From assembly GCA_034509925.1 (NCBI GenBank), contig CM067537.1, positions 6,519,001 through 6,583,000 of the forward strand: a stretch of 64,000 nt of DNA. The letters are read 5' to 3'. This DNA comes from Hirudinaria manillensis. Lineage: Eukaryota > Annelida > Clitellata > Hirudinida > Hirudinidae. Below are positions 49,970 to 63,928 of this stretch, in pieces (the stretch's first letter is position 1; each line of letters starts with the position of its first letter). The translations under genes were made by a program, and so were the position numbers. Under the pieces are notes generated by a model. That model had not been told where the DNA came from, did not search any database, and worked only from the letters and a program-made list of their open reading frames with translations.

Positions 49970-50875
49970 TTTCGATGTACGTACTGCTACTGAAACGCTG
50001 AAAGCTTCTTTATTTATTCGGACATTTGAAATGAGAAGTCTTGGTTTCACAAACTGTGGATAAGACGCTTGCGAAATGGCTACTTTTTCTTATCGTTGCA
50101 AGATTGATTTACGTAGCGGCTGAAAGAACTTGCCGCATTTCAGTACCAAAAACTTTTGAGACTAGTTGTTTCGATCTTAATATGCTGTTTTCATAGTGGC
50201 GTTCTTGTTACTTATCTTTTTATTATCATTTTAATATTATGCGACCGATATTGTTTGTGTTGTTTATAGACTGTGTGATAGCGTTGTTATGTCGTCATTT
50301 TAGCTCAGCAGACTAAACGAGAAGCATTCTTCCAAAGCGAGTTAAGTTCTTTTTTCTTTTTTTTGACTAATTACGTTAGAAATTCCATTTCGCGACATTT
50401 CAATAAAAACAATTAAACCGTGATTTTGAGAATTGCTAATTACTGAAGTGAAGCACTAGAAATGCAATAAAATGACCACGAACCAGAAGGCCTAGAGAAG
50501 ACTCTAATGAAAGAATTAATGAAAGACTGATCGCAGTGGCAAAATGGCAAATATCAGTAGATAATAAGTCAAGTCCTGCGATTGCATTGAAGGTCTCCAT
50601 CTTTTGAAGATCAACTGTACTTTGCAGCTTTTGGCGCACTTTTTCCTTCGTTACTCCAGCCGATTAAACTGTTTTAAATCAGCGAGTTTCGATCCCTTTA
50701 AGTAACTTTAGAGCGAAAATGTCATAAAAGCCAACAAAATTCCTATTTAAAAAATTTGAACGAGATCAGTGACAAGGGCTGCTCAACAACGAAACAACGC
50801 GCCATCCAAAATGATGCAGCTTTTGCTTTTTATGCATTAAAAACTTTCTTTTTGACATTTTAGACGAATGATTGA
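49970..50875. other. Intergenic region upstream of the unknown gene
   Basis: Promoter side of the gene at 47259-49969 and 3' flank of the PPxY gene. The minus frame at 50436-50639 is hydrophobic at its C-terminus but has no support as a gene. Confidence 0.4.
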
Positions 50876-52477
50876 TCAGAATTGATTCCAGCCAAGACTC
50901 GATGCCCGAGCCCATCTTTCTACGCCGGACTGAACGTTCCATCTCATGGCTGGTCGCCCTGAGAGGCCGAAATTGAAAACGGGCTGAATTTGCGGGCCTA
51001 ACTGAGGTTCCGTAATAAAGTCCAAAGAGTTTGTCGGCTGACCGTAAACAGTGATATGAGAGTCTGTAGTGAAGTCGCCGTCGACGTTGTTGATAATTTC
51101 GTAGATGTTCTGGTAATCATGCTCATCAATTTCTTCGTAAGCAGGAGGCTCGTCATATTCACTGTAGGGAGGTGGAGAGCCATCGTAACAAACGTTGGAT
51201 GGAGTGGCTGGAAGACTGTCAGGAAGTACATCAGTGGCACTTTCCACAGGAATTAGTATGGAGCTGGATGTGGTACTGGAAACGTCTGTGCCTACTGTCG
51301 TATCATAGCTAGGAGGTGGCGTGGGGTCACCAGGTCTGTTAAGCTGTTGGAAAAACTCTAGTATGGTGTCTGCAATGCTGTTGACCTGGAAGGCTTCACC
51401 TGGTCTCATTCGAAGATCATAATAATACCAATTCTCCCGAGGAGAGCTTGTTTCTGTTGAAGAAGATGCAATCACGAGGGATGAACCGCTATTAGAATCC
51501 GAAAAACTTCTTTCTCTAGGCACGTGCAGAGATGTCAAAGACGTTTGAGATCTTTCCGTGTCACTGTGTGATGACGATCTTCTCTCTAGCATTTCCAGTA
51601 ATGATGGAAAACTACAGGATGATGAAATTGTTGAAACGTTTGATGAATTGCTTGGAGAAATATTTAGTCTTTGGTTGGCAGAAAAATGTTTACAGAATAT
51701 ATTTTTTGAAGTGCATTGATCTTTTTCCTTCATTAATGATGGGGTAAATTGGACTTGTGTTTCATCTGAAGCATTTTTTGTTGATTCAGGACTACTTTCA
51801 GGGTGACAATTGCTTGGAAATATCATTGAAGAATTGGAAAAGAGCTTCTGAAGACTGTAAGGCATCAAAGGTTTAGCTGAAAGATTCTCTTGTTCATAAG
51901 ATGCTTCACAAGCTTGAGGTGTTTGATAAGGGTTGCTTTCCCTGTCAGGATGAACTGCATTGACAAATTGATCAGAATCCAAGGCACTGTCTGATGATGA
52001 TTCTGCTTTAAAACTCATAAGCCTTTCTTGCCAAATGTTGTGAGTGAGGTTCTTGCCTTGATAATTTAATCTATTTTCCTCTTTTCTATTCAAGCTGAGA
52101 AAAATAAATAACTGCAATTGTTTATAATCAGTAAATTTTTAGTTAGAAAATTAGATGTAAATTTTCACATGCCTGCCTAGAGACTGACATCGTCTGCTGT
52201 TCAAATCCATATATTTCGTGGTGCAGAATGGTCGAGTAAAACAAAATTCGTTTCCAAGCCATGATTGAGAAATTAGACTAGTGCACATTCTTTTCGAAAA
52301 TTTGAAGTTTGGTAGTTTATCTCTGTACATGATGGTTGTAACTTTAAAGCTACCAAAAAATTTGTTTAAATATGTAAAAGGACAGGCATTTTCTATGAAG
52401 AGTTGAGCTTGTGGTTTTTCACTCAAAATTAATAATTCAAGACCGCTTTCTCGTAACCCAGCGATCCCAGCTGACAA
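50876..52477 (-). CDS. Ser-rich protein with three PPxY motifs
   Basis: The main exon (50876 to about 52095) encodes about 400 residues. Most of it is Ser/Thr/Asn-rich and probably disordered (SNVSTISSSCSFPSLLEM, RERSFSDSNSGSSLVIASSS). A short ordered segment follows (WYYYDLRMRPGEAFQVNSIA then DTILEFFQQLNRPGD). The C-terminal part has PPPSYD, PPPYSEYDEPPAYEE, i.e. three PY motifs, the ligands of WW domains in NEDD4-type ubiquitin ligases and YAP-like proteins. The end reads RWNVQSGVERWARASSLGWN. I see no membrane segment, unlike NDFIP proteins, and no arrestin fold. A first exon from ATG 52477 is likely but its donor is uncertain: CA|GTCTCT would keep frame. An internal start at 52018 (MSFKAESSSD) is the alternative. 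Function as an adaptor is inferred from the motifs. Confidence 0.65.
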
Positions 52478-52868
52478 TCAACACGAAGACAGGTGATATA
52501 TAAATCTTTCGTTACCTAAGAATAGGAATGGATAACCTGAGTTTTTATATTTATCTTATAGAAGTCTATCTTGACAGGTAATTTATAATTCACATAACTA
52601 ACATTGTGAATTTCAATAAATTATTGTAGTGGCTAGATCAGATGATGAATTCAGTAAAGGCATCTTGGATCAGAATTATAATCAAGTTTTTTTTACATTA
52701 AAAGTATGGTTTTAATGAAATAATAAGTAGGCTTTGTTTATTACACATTTATACATTTAAGACGAACCATGAACTTTAAACATGGTTGGTGTGTCGTTGA
52801 GCAGCGCGGCATACAAAATCTCTTGTTTGCTTGGGATTGTATAATTTTATTTTAGCGGGATTGAAACG
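52478..52868. promoter_or_regulatory. Gap between the divergent PPxY and MFS genes
   Basis: About 390 bp, AT-rich, and probably contains both promoters. A short upstream plus-strand ATG frame (from about 52783) precedes the MFS start at 52869. No clear binding sites seen. Confidence 0.4.
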
Positions 52869-55800
52869 ATGTTGACACAAACAAAACTTAGACTAACTTA
52901 CATTACGATTGGAACGTACTTTTTCTTCGGAGGCATAGAATATGGTTTGTTATTACCATAAGTTAGGAATTGGTGAATGCAACGTAGTGAATTTATTACT
53001 TTTAAAGCTGTCATTTTACCCACAATCTGGTTGTACTTAAGCACAGTCTTTCATGCTCCTCCATATTTACTGGGAATAGTGTTATCATCCTTCTCAGTTG
53101 CAGATCTACTTTCTGGATTGCTTTTAGGAAGGTAAATTTTGAGTCATAGCTTAATCAACGAAATATGCGTAAATATTAGAGGCACTGTCGTGCTATAATC
53201 TACGTTGTAACTATTTTGCCAAGTGAATTTTTTTATTATTTGCAAAATCCATGTTTGTTTTTCCAGATTATCAGATAAGACACAACAAACAAAACTTCTT
53301 TTGATTTTAACAAATGTCTTCCAAATTGTTGGAAGTTTTTTGTACATTGTTGATGTTGGTCCAGAGATGCTGATCATCAGCCGACTGGTGACAGGTGATT
53401 AGATATTTAAAATTCTTCATATTTATCATTAATTTATTTGTTTGGATGCCTTGATGCAACACAACAAGGGTGACAATAACAGGAAGTGAGTGATAAACAT
53501 CAGCTAGCATAATTAATAACAATCAGCCAAAAAAGTAATTTTTATTCCGGATCTCGACTTTTCCAAATGACATTCAGGATTTGGATCAGGGATTTCAGCT
53601 CCACTGATAGGAGATCTTGCAAGGGTTGTCCCAGATACACAGAGGACCTCGACTCTCTCTGTGTTCTTTGCTCTGAGGCAGGCTGGACTCGTCTTGGGTC
53701 CTGCATGCAATTTGTTCTTGACTCGATTTGACTTCTTCTTTGCTACCTATCATGTCAACAAGTACACTTCTCCAGGGGTAAGTTTTTTTTCTCCAGGTAA
53801 AGCTAAATTTATTTTAAATATTTGCAAATAAATTTGAATAAATGAATAAATAAATAAATAAATAAATGAATGAATGAATGAATGTTGGACCAGCACACAT
53901 TATAGAATTTGGTTGATATGGAATGTTTTTTCAAAAACATATTTTTTTTAATTTGTTCATGAAGTTTATTTTACAATTTCGATCTAGTTCTTCATGATGG
54001 TGCTTTGGATCATTCATGAGATGATGGCCATCTTTATGTTCTGGAACCTTCCGGCCTTGAACTTGAATGAACCCCTCATTGTTGACATAATTTGCAGCAA
54101 CGGTACCAACATACAACACTGCGCCCCTACAAGCGGACTCAGTACGAGTGTTGAAAGCGGCATCAACAATGTTGACCAACAAAACGAATGGGAAATCACG
54201 GCCTCTGAAAGTGACACGATGCAAAATACTAGCATCGCTACGAGCAAAGATGTCATTCCTGATTCTGTTGATGGCAAAACTGTGGGAAAACCTAAGTCGC
54301 GTGCAAGGAAAACCGGGCATCCTGTTCCTTCCGACGACGTGACTTGCGGATCCGACGACTTCATGGAGAAGGCCGAACTGCTCATAAAATTAAACACTGC
54401 TCTCAGATGTCATCCCAGCTCGATACCCTCGACTTCCAAGAACCGTGGCTTGAAACCTCAGGACGGAATTTTTCCAGCCATGGCAGGCAGTGGAGGAACG
54501 ATATCTGAAAGTTGCGATGCTCCAGCAATGCCCAGTCAATCTCCCCAGCCATCAAGTCAAACTTCTGCAAGCAAAGTAGATGACATCTCCACTGAAGCAA
54601 CACTTCTTCTTTCAAACTCTGCAAATCTTGACCATGAAACTGCTGGCTGTTCGGGCAATGTCGAAAATCTTGAGGATGCCCGGAAAAACCGTCTGCTCCG
54701 ATCTCATCCCGATTCAGTGGTTGGTGACTTTTCCATCAATGGATTGGCTCCTCACCATGATTATGATAATGATAATGATGGAGGTGATAATGAACCAAGT
54801 CAGGGTCAGACCAAGCTTTCATTATCAAGAGGTAAGTTTTATAAATGTTACAATTAAATAATAATTAATAATTAGTAATTAATAAATATTAATAATAAAT
54901 AATTTTTTTACATCTTAAAAGGTATTTCTGATCATACTGAATTTTCATAAATATTATAATTATATAATAATATTCTCATGTTGTTGTTGTTGTTGTTGTA
55001 GAACTTTTTAAGTCTTACCTCATTGCTCTGTTACTGGCTGTTTTCATTGGATATTTCAACCAAATGGTCTTGGAGGTATTAAAAACAATAAACAATAAAT
55101 AAATAATTAATTAATTAATAAAATAATGTTTAGTTAAGTGATGAAATTTGTTGAAATCATAACAAAGTTTGCTTTGCCTGATGAGCCATAGATTTATCAA
55201 GCTTGATTAATATTTAGAGAATACTTTGAATTGACCATGTCATTATTAAAAAATAAAAAAAAATTGATCTTATATGAGCTTATACTTCATGTAACGCGAC
55301 CTAAAATGACCTAAATGACAATATATGTCAAATAAATAAATATATTCATGCATTTTTATTAATAAATAATTAATAATGTATTTATTAACTTTATATGTTT
55401 ACCACAAAAGGCACTACTGACACCTCTCACTCGGGAATTCCTTTCATGGAATGAGTTGGAAAATAGCTACCTGTATTGTGCTGCTGGAGTTCAGGTGATG
55501 TTAACAACTGGTAGCTGGTTGTTCTATGATAATGATAAGCATGATTGCTATTGTTATTGCCATCCATTAGTGGTTAAAAATCATGGGATAATACTTTAAT
55601 AATAAGTTAATAATTTTAATAATAATAAGTTAAAGTTAGTAAATAATAATAATAAGTCAATAATTTTCCATCTTGGAGAAAGACAATAAGTTCTGCCTTT
55701 AGATAATCCTCATGTTCTTGCTCATTCGACCCATCAGCCGTGTATTGGAAGATAAATTTCTCATCGTGATCGGTCTGTTTCTCCAACTAGTCAGCATAAC

Positions 55801-56771
55801 TTTGCTGCTTGGTTACGTTCCGTGGGCCACGAGAGGTGAAAATCAAAATACAATGATGTTTTATTTGCTAAAGATTTGCTTTGAAGATTATTTTCAAAAA
55901 TAATTGCAATTGCAAGCTTTAAAATAACTGGTATGGTTTATAAAAAAAAATGACATTCCACTGGTTTAATGCTTAATTGAAAATATTTTAATTTTAAAGT
56001 TTGTTTTATGAACAAATAAAAGGATAAAAACAAGATAAACAAATAAAATGCTTTCAGACAAGAAACTTGAAAACCTGGTGGTGTTCATGGTAGCCGTCTT
56101 TATCAATCTGGTAGGTCTGCCAATGTTGGTGGTCTGTTCGAACTCTTTGTTTACCAGACTCGTTCCCTCGGAAATACAAGGTAATTAATTTTTTTTTAAA
56201 TTTTAAATTTTGTAAATTGAATATATATTTCATAATTACCTTGTCAGATGCACTTGATGATGCAAGTAATGATAATGATGAGTAATGCAGTTAGAGTTAA
56301 ATTATGATTGAAAATTAAATTATTTCTTTTCCACGAAGGTTTTAGTCAGGGTGTGAGAAAACTGTTCTGTGGAGTGGGCACGATACTGGGTCCGCTATGG
56401 GCAGGTGGAACCATTGGCAACCCCTTGGCATTGTTCAGTGTGATGGTTGGAATCACCTTCATTGCTTTGGTTGGTGATTGAACTCATAAATATAATAAAA
56501 ATATATTTTTAAAATTATCTGAGCAGGGAAATACCGATTCAATGATATGAATTTGAATTTGTAGCAGGAGTCGCTGTAAAATCCTGTGCATTCATCTCGT
56601 GTTTTCCAGGTCCTGCTGCTTGCATCTTTCCAGGAGTTGACACCTCCGAGCGTGCCTCAAGTGACTGAGGATCCGATTCAAACTCGCTCGGCCCTCGATG
56701 CTTCACCATCCTTGATAAACGACGACACCACGGACGATGAAACCACTCCACTGATGTCGAAGCAGTGTTGA
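52869..56771 (+). CDS. Major facilitator transporter, MFSD8/CLN7-like
   Basis: Polytopic MFS transporter; CLN7/MFSD8 relatives sit in lysosomal membranes. Exons, approximately: 52869-52934, 53012-53131, 53267-53395, 53569-53779, 53989-54831, 55002-55075, 55412-55495, 55705-55836, 56059-56180, 56339-56471 and 56610-56771. Readable segments: TYITIGTYFFFGGIEYA, WLYLSTVFHAPPYLLGIVLS, the cytosolic loop LLGRLSDKTQQTK (the MFS G-x-LSD-K motif), ISRLVTGFGSGISAPLIGDL, FFALRQAGLVLGPACNLFLT, FMMVLWIIHEMMAIFMFW, then after a loop of about 255 residues SYLIALLLAVFIGYFNQMVL, LFLQLVSITLLLGYVPWATR, FSQGVRKLFCGVGTILGPLW and LFSVMVGITFIALVLLLASF. The C-terminus ends DDETTPLMSKQC; ETTPLM resembles an acidic dileucine lysosomal sorting signal. 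Assignment to MFSD8 rather than a neighbouring MFS subfamily is probable, not certain. Confidence 0.8.
53845..53884. repeat. AAAT/AATG tetranucleotide repeat
   Basis: aataaataaataaatgaatg units in an intron of the MFS gene, just before the exon that encodes the long loop. Confidence 0.85.
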
Positions 56772-57540
56772 TCTTCTCCAGCAATGAATTTTTTCAGTGC
56801 CTTTTTTCATTACAGAGGTTTCAGCTCAAATTCAACAGAAGATCCGTCTGCTCAGCTTTGTAATGTTGGATTAGTCATCTTATAAGTTTAAATCTGTTTG
56901 TTTACTTTTCATTCCTGCTTGATCAGGTTTTTGTAAATGACTCATTATTTATTAGTTTTTATTAATTTTTTTTATTTTTCGAGCGTGGAAACACAACTTC
57001 CTGAGAACTTCGTCGTCACAACAAAGGTCCAGTTTTTGTTTTTTTTCCCTCACAACGTTTGGACTTCGGTCGGCTCACCTCGGCTCATTTTCAACTTCGT
57101 TTCAGTATTTCAAAATATAAAAAAAGCTGAAAATTCTGAATTCTATTGGATGGAAGGAATTTATTTGCATGGGTCTTGTTGCACTCGATGCAAACGGAAC
57201 GAGAGATTGACGCATAAAGAAAAAATGAGCGAAAAGATTATGGGAATTGCCTATAATTATGTAAAATGTTAATCTACAAAAAGCTATTTCAGGGTTTCTT
57301 GGTTAAATACAAAATAAAATAATTAAAAAGAAAAAGACGTTGAAAAAAGCATTTCATTGGTTAATCTTCAAAACACAAAACTGCAATTCGTTTCAAACTG
57401 TCATTTTTACGACCGAATTCATTCAAATCTCTCAAAACGAAGATGGCAACAGAAGGCAAATATTGCAAGATGAGAGACGTTTTGAGACCAGTTTACTTCC
57501 AACGAAAATATCTAACTAAAGTAAACCAATTTGTAATTCA
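56772..57540. other. Convergent 3' region between the MFS gene and OPA1
   Basis: 3' UTR of the MFS gene, with AATAAA near 57311, facing the OPA1 stop at 57541. The 111-codon plus frame at 56937-57272 lies in this UTR and has no recognised homology. Confidence 0.45.
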
Positions 57541-60500
57541 TCAGGCCCTGTTCCTGATGAATTCCTGGTTGAATTCTTCCAATAGTTTCAGGATGACCCG
57601 AATGTTTTCTGATGAACGAATTCGTAAATTAATTAAATTCTGGATTAATTACTAGACTAATTAATAATGTCATTAACTTGTAAGTAAATGATGCCTCAAG
57701 TTAACAGAAACTGATGGCAATATTATTTATTCATCTTTTGGAGACACCAAAATATTATAATATTACAATGATAAATATTTAAAAAAGGAGGCTAATTTAA
57801 TAATAATAAGGGCTGCAGAAAGTTTCAAGAACTTGAAAAACATTCAAAACAAATTATGTGATGCTAATTGTATCATCATCATCATCATTATAATTATTAT
57901 TATCGTTATTATTATTATTAAATAAATTTAAAACTTACTGATTTCATCTGCCAATTCCACCCTCCTTCCCTTCAGAAGTTTCTTGAGATTGTCCTCATCA
58001 GCCCCAATCTTATCCAGAATGTCCTTAATATCCTTTTCAAGTCTCTGGGCTGGAAATTGGGAAACATTTGTGAAAGTCTGACCGGAAGGTGTGGCATTAT
58101 GTTTATGTTTTATAGTTGTTATTGTTGCTGCATGCAAATAGCACTTGTGGTGGTTTGCATGTGGAAGCCACGATCCACTTTGTAAATCGTTCACTTCTCC
58201 GTAACTCAGTTTAAAAAGCAAAACAAATGCTTATCTGCATGCAACAACATAAAGTTAAGCAAATAAATACAAACATTTAGTTAACAAGAGACAACGCTAA
58301 AGTTAAATTATGTCAAATTATAAAGCATTTACATTTATTTAGTCAATTTTTAACGTGCCCCATTTTATCCCAAAGGTATGTAAGGGAACCGATGTAATTA
58401 AAAATTACGAAGCAGACGTAATTAAAGAACTTGGAGCAAAAAGAAGAAGAAGAAAACACTACCAACTCTCGCAATTCATGATAAGTTGTCTGATATCCTT
58501 GCTGATGCTCTTCAGTAATCGATTGATCCTCCAAAACAGAATCACTTCGCTGCAGTCGATCTATGAGTGACGATGACAACAACAACTAATTAATTTTAAA
58601 TTAATTAATCCTTTAACTAATTATTAAACTAAATTAATAAATTACTCAAAATAATTTTATTTCATGATGACAATGTTGTCCTTAAGAGTAACCATATGAG
58701 GTTTTTTTAGGTTAATTGTTTGTTTAATATTATTAAGAAGTTTGTAAATAAAATAAATAATATAATATTTTTAATAATGTCCAATTTGCTATTTGTTCTT
58801 TCAGTTGCTTTTACACTTTAATAAACTCATAAAAAAAATTAATTAAAAATAATTTAAACATATTTAAATTTGGAGAAATTAAATGTTGCCATCAAAAAAT
58901 TATACGACAAAGTTCAGGCCACTAACGGAGTCATCTTGGATGCCATTGCGATAATAAAAGTATCCTTTGATGCAGTCGTTGGCAGTCAGGAGAGCCCTCT
59001 CGAGAAACTGCTGCTGGTACAAGAGATGCCATGTCTCTTCGATCTGGTTTATTAATTGTTAATTAATTAATTAACCAATTAATTAATTAGAATTACAATG
59101 ATTAAGGGAAGATGGCAATGGGTTATATTCGATCAAGCTCGGTCAAAAAATAATATCTGAAATTACTTGAAAAATAAAAGGCTTTATTTAATGAACTCAT
59201 TTATAATATATTTTATAAATATTTACAATCAATATCATTATTAATACCTATTATTATTTTTTCAAATTATTGATTAATAGATTTTAATTGGTTCCATTAA
59301 CTTGTCATGCTGCTAAAGTAAATAAAGAGCATAAACTTTTTGAAAATCGTGAAAAATCAAAAACAAAACAATTTTTTTTGCACAAAACTCACGAAATCAT
59401 TCCCTGCCGAAACACTTCGCGCCTCGAGATTTTTTCTGATGGCAATCAATTCATCGCCGTTGAGTTTCAACCCGTGGTTCTGTAAAGCAATTAGTAATTC
59501 ACAACGTAACTTTGAGTCATCCTCGGGGCTCTTATTAATGACGGGAAGGTTAAATGAATGAATGAATGAACGAACGAAAAAACAAACAAATGAATGAATG
59601 AATAAATAAATAAATATCAATTACCAGTTGTGATTAGATGGATATCAATGATTGAATAAGATAACAAGTCTTGCAAACCACACGATTATACAACAACAAC
59701 AACAACAACAACATTTCCAAAACAATGCACTGACCGCTCCAGTGCCGAACATCTTCTCCAGTTCCTCCTTGACGATCCTCCTGTCCGATTGGTCGACTGT
59801 TCTCGACTGCCACAAGAAGTACTTCTGCCAAAAGGAAGGGCCCAACATCCTTTCCATGGTGAGCTGACCTGGGGAAATAATTGCTTGTTTCAAGGTTTTT
59901 ATTGCGATAACAATCGCACAACGAGGTCGACGCATATTCGTTAAAACAATCAATTAGCAATTTAATGCACAAAAAAAAAAATTATTCATTGATCTTTTGT
60001 TAAGAATTTTTCTGCATTTCTTGTTTTTTTTTAATTGTTAATAATCCAAAAGCAACATCGTGATCGTCATCAAACCTTCCTTCTTTTTCTCCTGAAGAGA
60101 AGCTTTCATGAAGCCAATGGCCTCGTCCCACTGTTGCTTGCTAGGCACCGATCGGTCATCCAGTGCATTCCTCTGGAAGACTCTCTGATGAATAAATTAA
60201 TAAATCATGCTAACGACCATCTGGCGATTGGTCGATGAATTTGCATACCAAGTTGTTCTCCGCCTCCAAATCCCACCTCCTGCGCTTCTTGAGCTGCACC
60301 AGAACCTCCTTCCTGAGGCAATCAAAGACGTCGTTGTCGTCCTGAGAGGAGGAGGAAGATGATGACGAGGAAGTCATGAGTTCGTAAAATTCTTGTTCCA
60401 GAGTCGCCTGACCGATCTGTGCATTAAGAAGATTATAGAAAAAAAAAGTTGAAAATAAATCATGTTAATTATTTTTAAAATGTTTTATTTATTAGAATAA

Positions 60501-61930
60501 TAATATATAATATTTATATAGCGCCGTGCACGTGAGCCCAAGGGGCGCTGGATTATAAATATATTATAAATATTAGTTAACTACAAAATAATTAAGTCAG
60601 ACCACAACATTATAATGTCAAATGACTTGCTAACCTCGAGAGATTTCCTACATAGAAGTTTCTCTGCCCAATCTCTCAGCTTGATGTCTATCGTTGTGTT
60701 GAAGTATCTAATGCAAATATTCAATTATTATTCCTTATTATTAATTCTAATTATCAATGTTATTAATGGAAATTAATAAATTTAAACATTTTAAAAATTA
60801 TCCATCTTAATATTTTCAATATTTGTTGCAATAAATTTCATTACAATCACTACCATAACCATAACCATCATCATCATTATCATCATCACCACCACCACCA
60901 CCATCACCACCATCATCACCATCATCGTCACCATCATCGTCGTCATCATCTCCTTACCCTGGATTCTTAACTTGTGCTGCAGGGAGATATATGTTTTCAA
61001 AGACATAGCTGGATATTTCATTCCAGAGATTTTTTGAGATGGCCTCATCCCTGTGAATTAGATTATCATTCATTATCATAATTCATCATTAACATAATTT
61101 ATTATTCAAGCTTAGGCATACCACTGCCTAGCTGGTATTTGACTGAGGTCTACCACTTTGTCGAGAATGTCATTCTTGGCCTTCTCAAATAACTCCTCCT
61201 ACGTACATAAAAGGAAACAAAAGAATATCAAAATAATAAGCATATTCAAATTGAAATTAACATTAATTAATATTTTGTTGATTAATTAAATTATTATGAT
61301 TACAACTAATACAACATCCATTGATAGCAGGATATATTAATATGCATGTTGGTACGAATATTTAGCACTCACTCGATCCATTTCTCTGAACCTTGGAAAC
61401 AAATTCTTCCATTCTGCCTCCAAGTTGAACTTTCTTGCTGAAAAAGAAAAGAAATAATTCAATATAATGATATAAATAACTTGCACAACAACCTATTAAA
61501 ACTACCCATGTCACATAAATAAATACTTAATAATAGTTAACAGAGCTTCATGAATAATTAATAAGCAACCTTCAAAGGCAGCAGCCTGTTGCTCAACAGA
61601 TTCCCTGACCATCTGCCAGAAGCACTGAGACACGGCCATGCACAGGTTCACGGTTCCTATTTGATGGGCACCGAGAATCCCGCCCCTGATAAATATTCAA
61701 ATGACGTTTCTAAAAACAGTCTCCAATCAATTCTGACATCTAATCTAGCACGAATATCTAAGATGCTTTGTTGGAGTTTAAATAATGTTTTCTGAAATAT
61801 AAGGTTGAATACTTGAATAAATTTGAGGTCTTGAAGAAGGTATGCTCGTATTCTTTGATTGCCTGGATGGAGTCACCAGTGTTGCCTGAGGATAAGAATA
61901 GATGATGATGATGATGATAATGATAACGAC

Positions 61931-61969
<39 letters not shown>

Positions 61970-63928
61970 AAGAAAGCACTGATGGTTAACAGTCATCTAG
62001 ATCAATATTATCTGGAGTTATAGTCGGTTATAAAGTATTATGATAATGAGGCATCTTGAATTAACATCAGATTAAAATTCAATTAACTACATCTAACTGA
62101 TTAATTAATTTATTTATTAATCGATGATTAATCGATCAACCTTTCCCAGTGACGACTGCAAAATATCCGAGAGCCTGCATCGGAAACAGTTTTCCTTCGA
62201 GAATTTGTTTTATCTGAAAAATTCAAACGTGGAATATCAAACAAACCTTTAATTAATTAATTCAAATAAAACAATCACTTTGTATTGTATAAAATAACAA
62301 ACATAGCATGAAACAAAGGAATTAAAAATAATAACAATTAACGAATCAATTTATCATAATATATGCAAACTGAATTCTCGATCTATCTGAACCAAACTGC
62401 CCTCCCATTGGCCAATTCGTCTTACGAACCCTGTCGGGATTGGACAGCTGCGACTCTGCGAGGTCGACTTTGGTCAAAACGAAGATGCTTCGTCTGCCCT
62501 TGGGGTCGGCAGAGTTCACCAGGTCGGTGACGATGCTCCTCTCTGCGTCGAGAGAGCCGTCTGTCCAAAAATGAATAAGTTGGAAATAAATATAAATAAA
62601 AAATAATATAAGTGTAATTCTAATAATAATTATCATTACTAATTATCATTATTAGTAATATATGGTTATATAAGCCATTACATAAATTATGTAATGATTG
62701 TATGGATTAACATAAATTATTCAGCGACCCTGCACACAAAGAATGATGGCATTTGGATTGGCCATGTAGTGCTTGCACATGTCTTCAATTCTCTCCCTGG
62801 TGTCCGTGGCCATGTCAGAGGTCACGGTCTGAAAGTTCAACTGATTGATTAAGTAATGTAATTTTGAAAATAAATACCTTATAAATCTCATGCTATTATA
62901 ATTAATTTAAGATATAATATTACTTTATTTACAAGGCCATTTAAATAATTTTCTCTAGAAAGTAATTAATTGAAAATCAGGATTTATTTAAGTATCCATG
63001 ATTTCTAAACTTGTTAAGGGTCAAATTTTATGGTTTTTTTGTGATTAAAATTCGTTTAAATGATAATTTGTTGCAATTAATTCCAAAAATTGAAAATTAA
63101 AGTCGAAACCGACGCTGATGACGCCCGGGAGGTCCACGAGGACCATCCTCTGGAGACCAGGACCTGTCACCGTCAGTGATATGACCTGATGAAGGAAATT
63201 AATTAATCTTTATTGTCAAGAAACTATCCATCCAACCACCCATCCATCCATCCACCCACCCATACATCCCTCTTAAATCTGTAGAAGTCAGTGTCAAACA
63301 AATCCCCACAATGGTATGATTACTTGTTTAATTGCATATTTGTTTATTAATGCAGTTTGAATTTACTATTTTCATAATAAGCTTTGTTGAAAACAAAATT
63401 GTAATTTTTTTTAAAGAAAGTTATAAGAAACTTCAACTCCTTAGTATATCAAAATATTTGTTTACTGTATACCATCACCAATCACCATCACCAATCACCA
63501 ATCACCATCATCATCATCCATCCATCACCATAAACATCATCATCATCATCACCCTACCTCATTGCTGACTGTCTGACCATCTGTGACTGTGCTCTTCATT
63601 CTTCTTTCTATCTCACTTCTTAGGAGTTCCAGCTATCATAACAACAACAGTTTGGTTTATGTATAATTAACATAATTAGCATGTAATTAACATATCATAC
63701 ATAATTAACCAATCACAACGAGCCCATGCTTGGTGGTCAATGAAAACTCTAAGTTCCCCTATAAAGCACAGTGCTCCAAAAAGGCAGAAAAGACATAATA
63801 ATATGCAATTATTATGATTATTATAATAACTTTCATCAAATGCAATTTTTATTATTATTATTATAACATGCAATTATTATTATTATAATAAAATGCAATT
63901 ATTATTATTATTATTATTATAAAATGCA

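Noticed and set aside
50436..50639. 67-codon minus frame with a hydrophobic end
   Set aside because: No splice context, homology or neighbours support it; likely chance in the gap between genes.
56937..57272. 111-codon plus frame after the MFS gene
   Set aside because: It lies in the MFS 3' UTR, starts in poly-T-derived Phe/Leu text and shows no recognisable domain.
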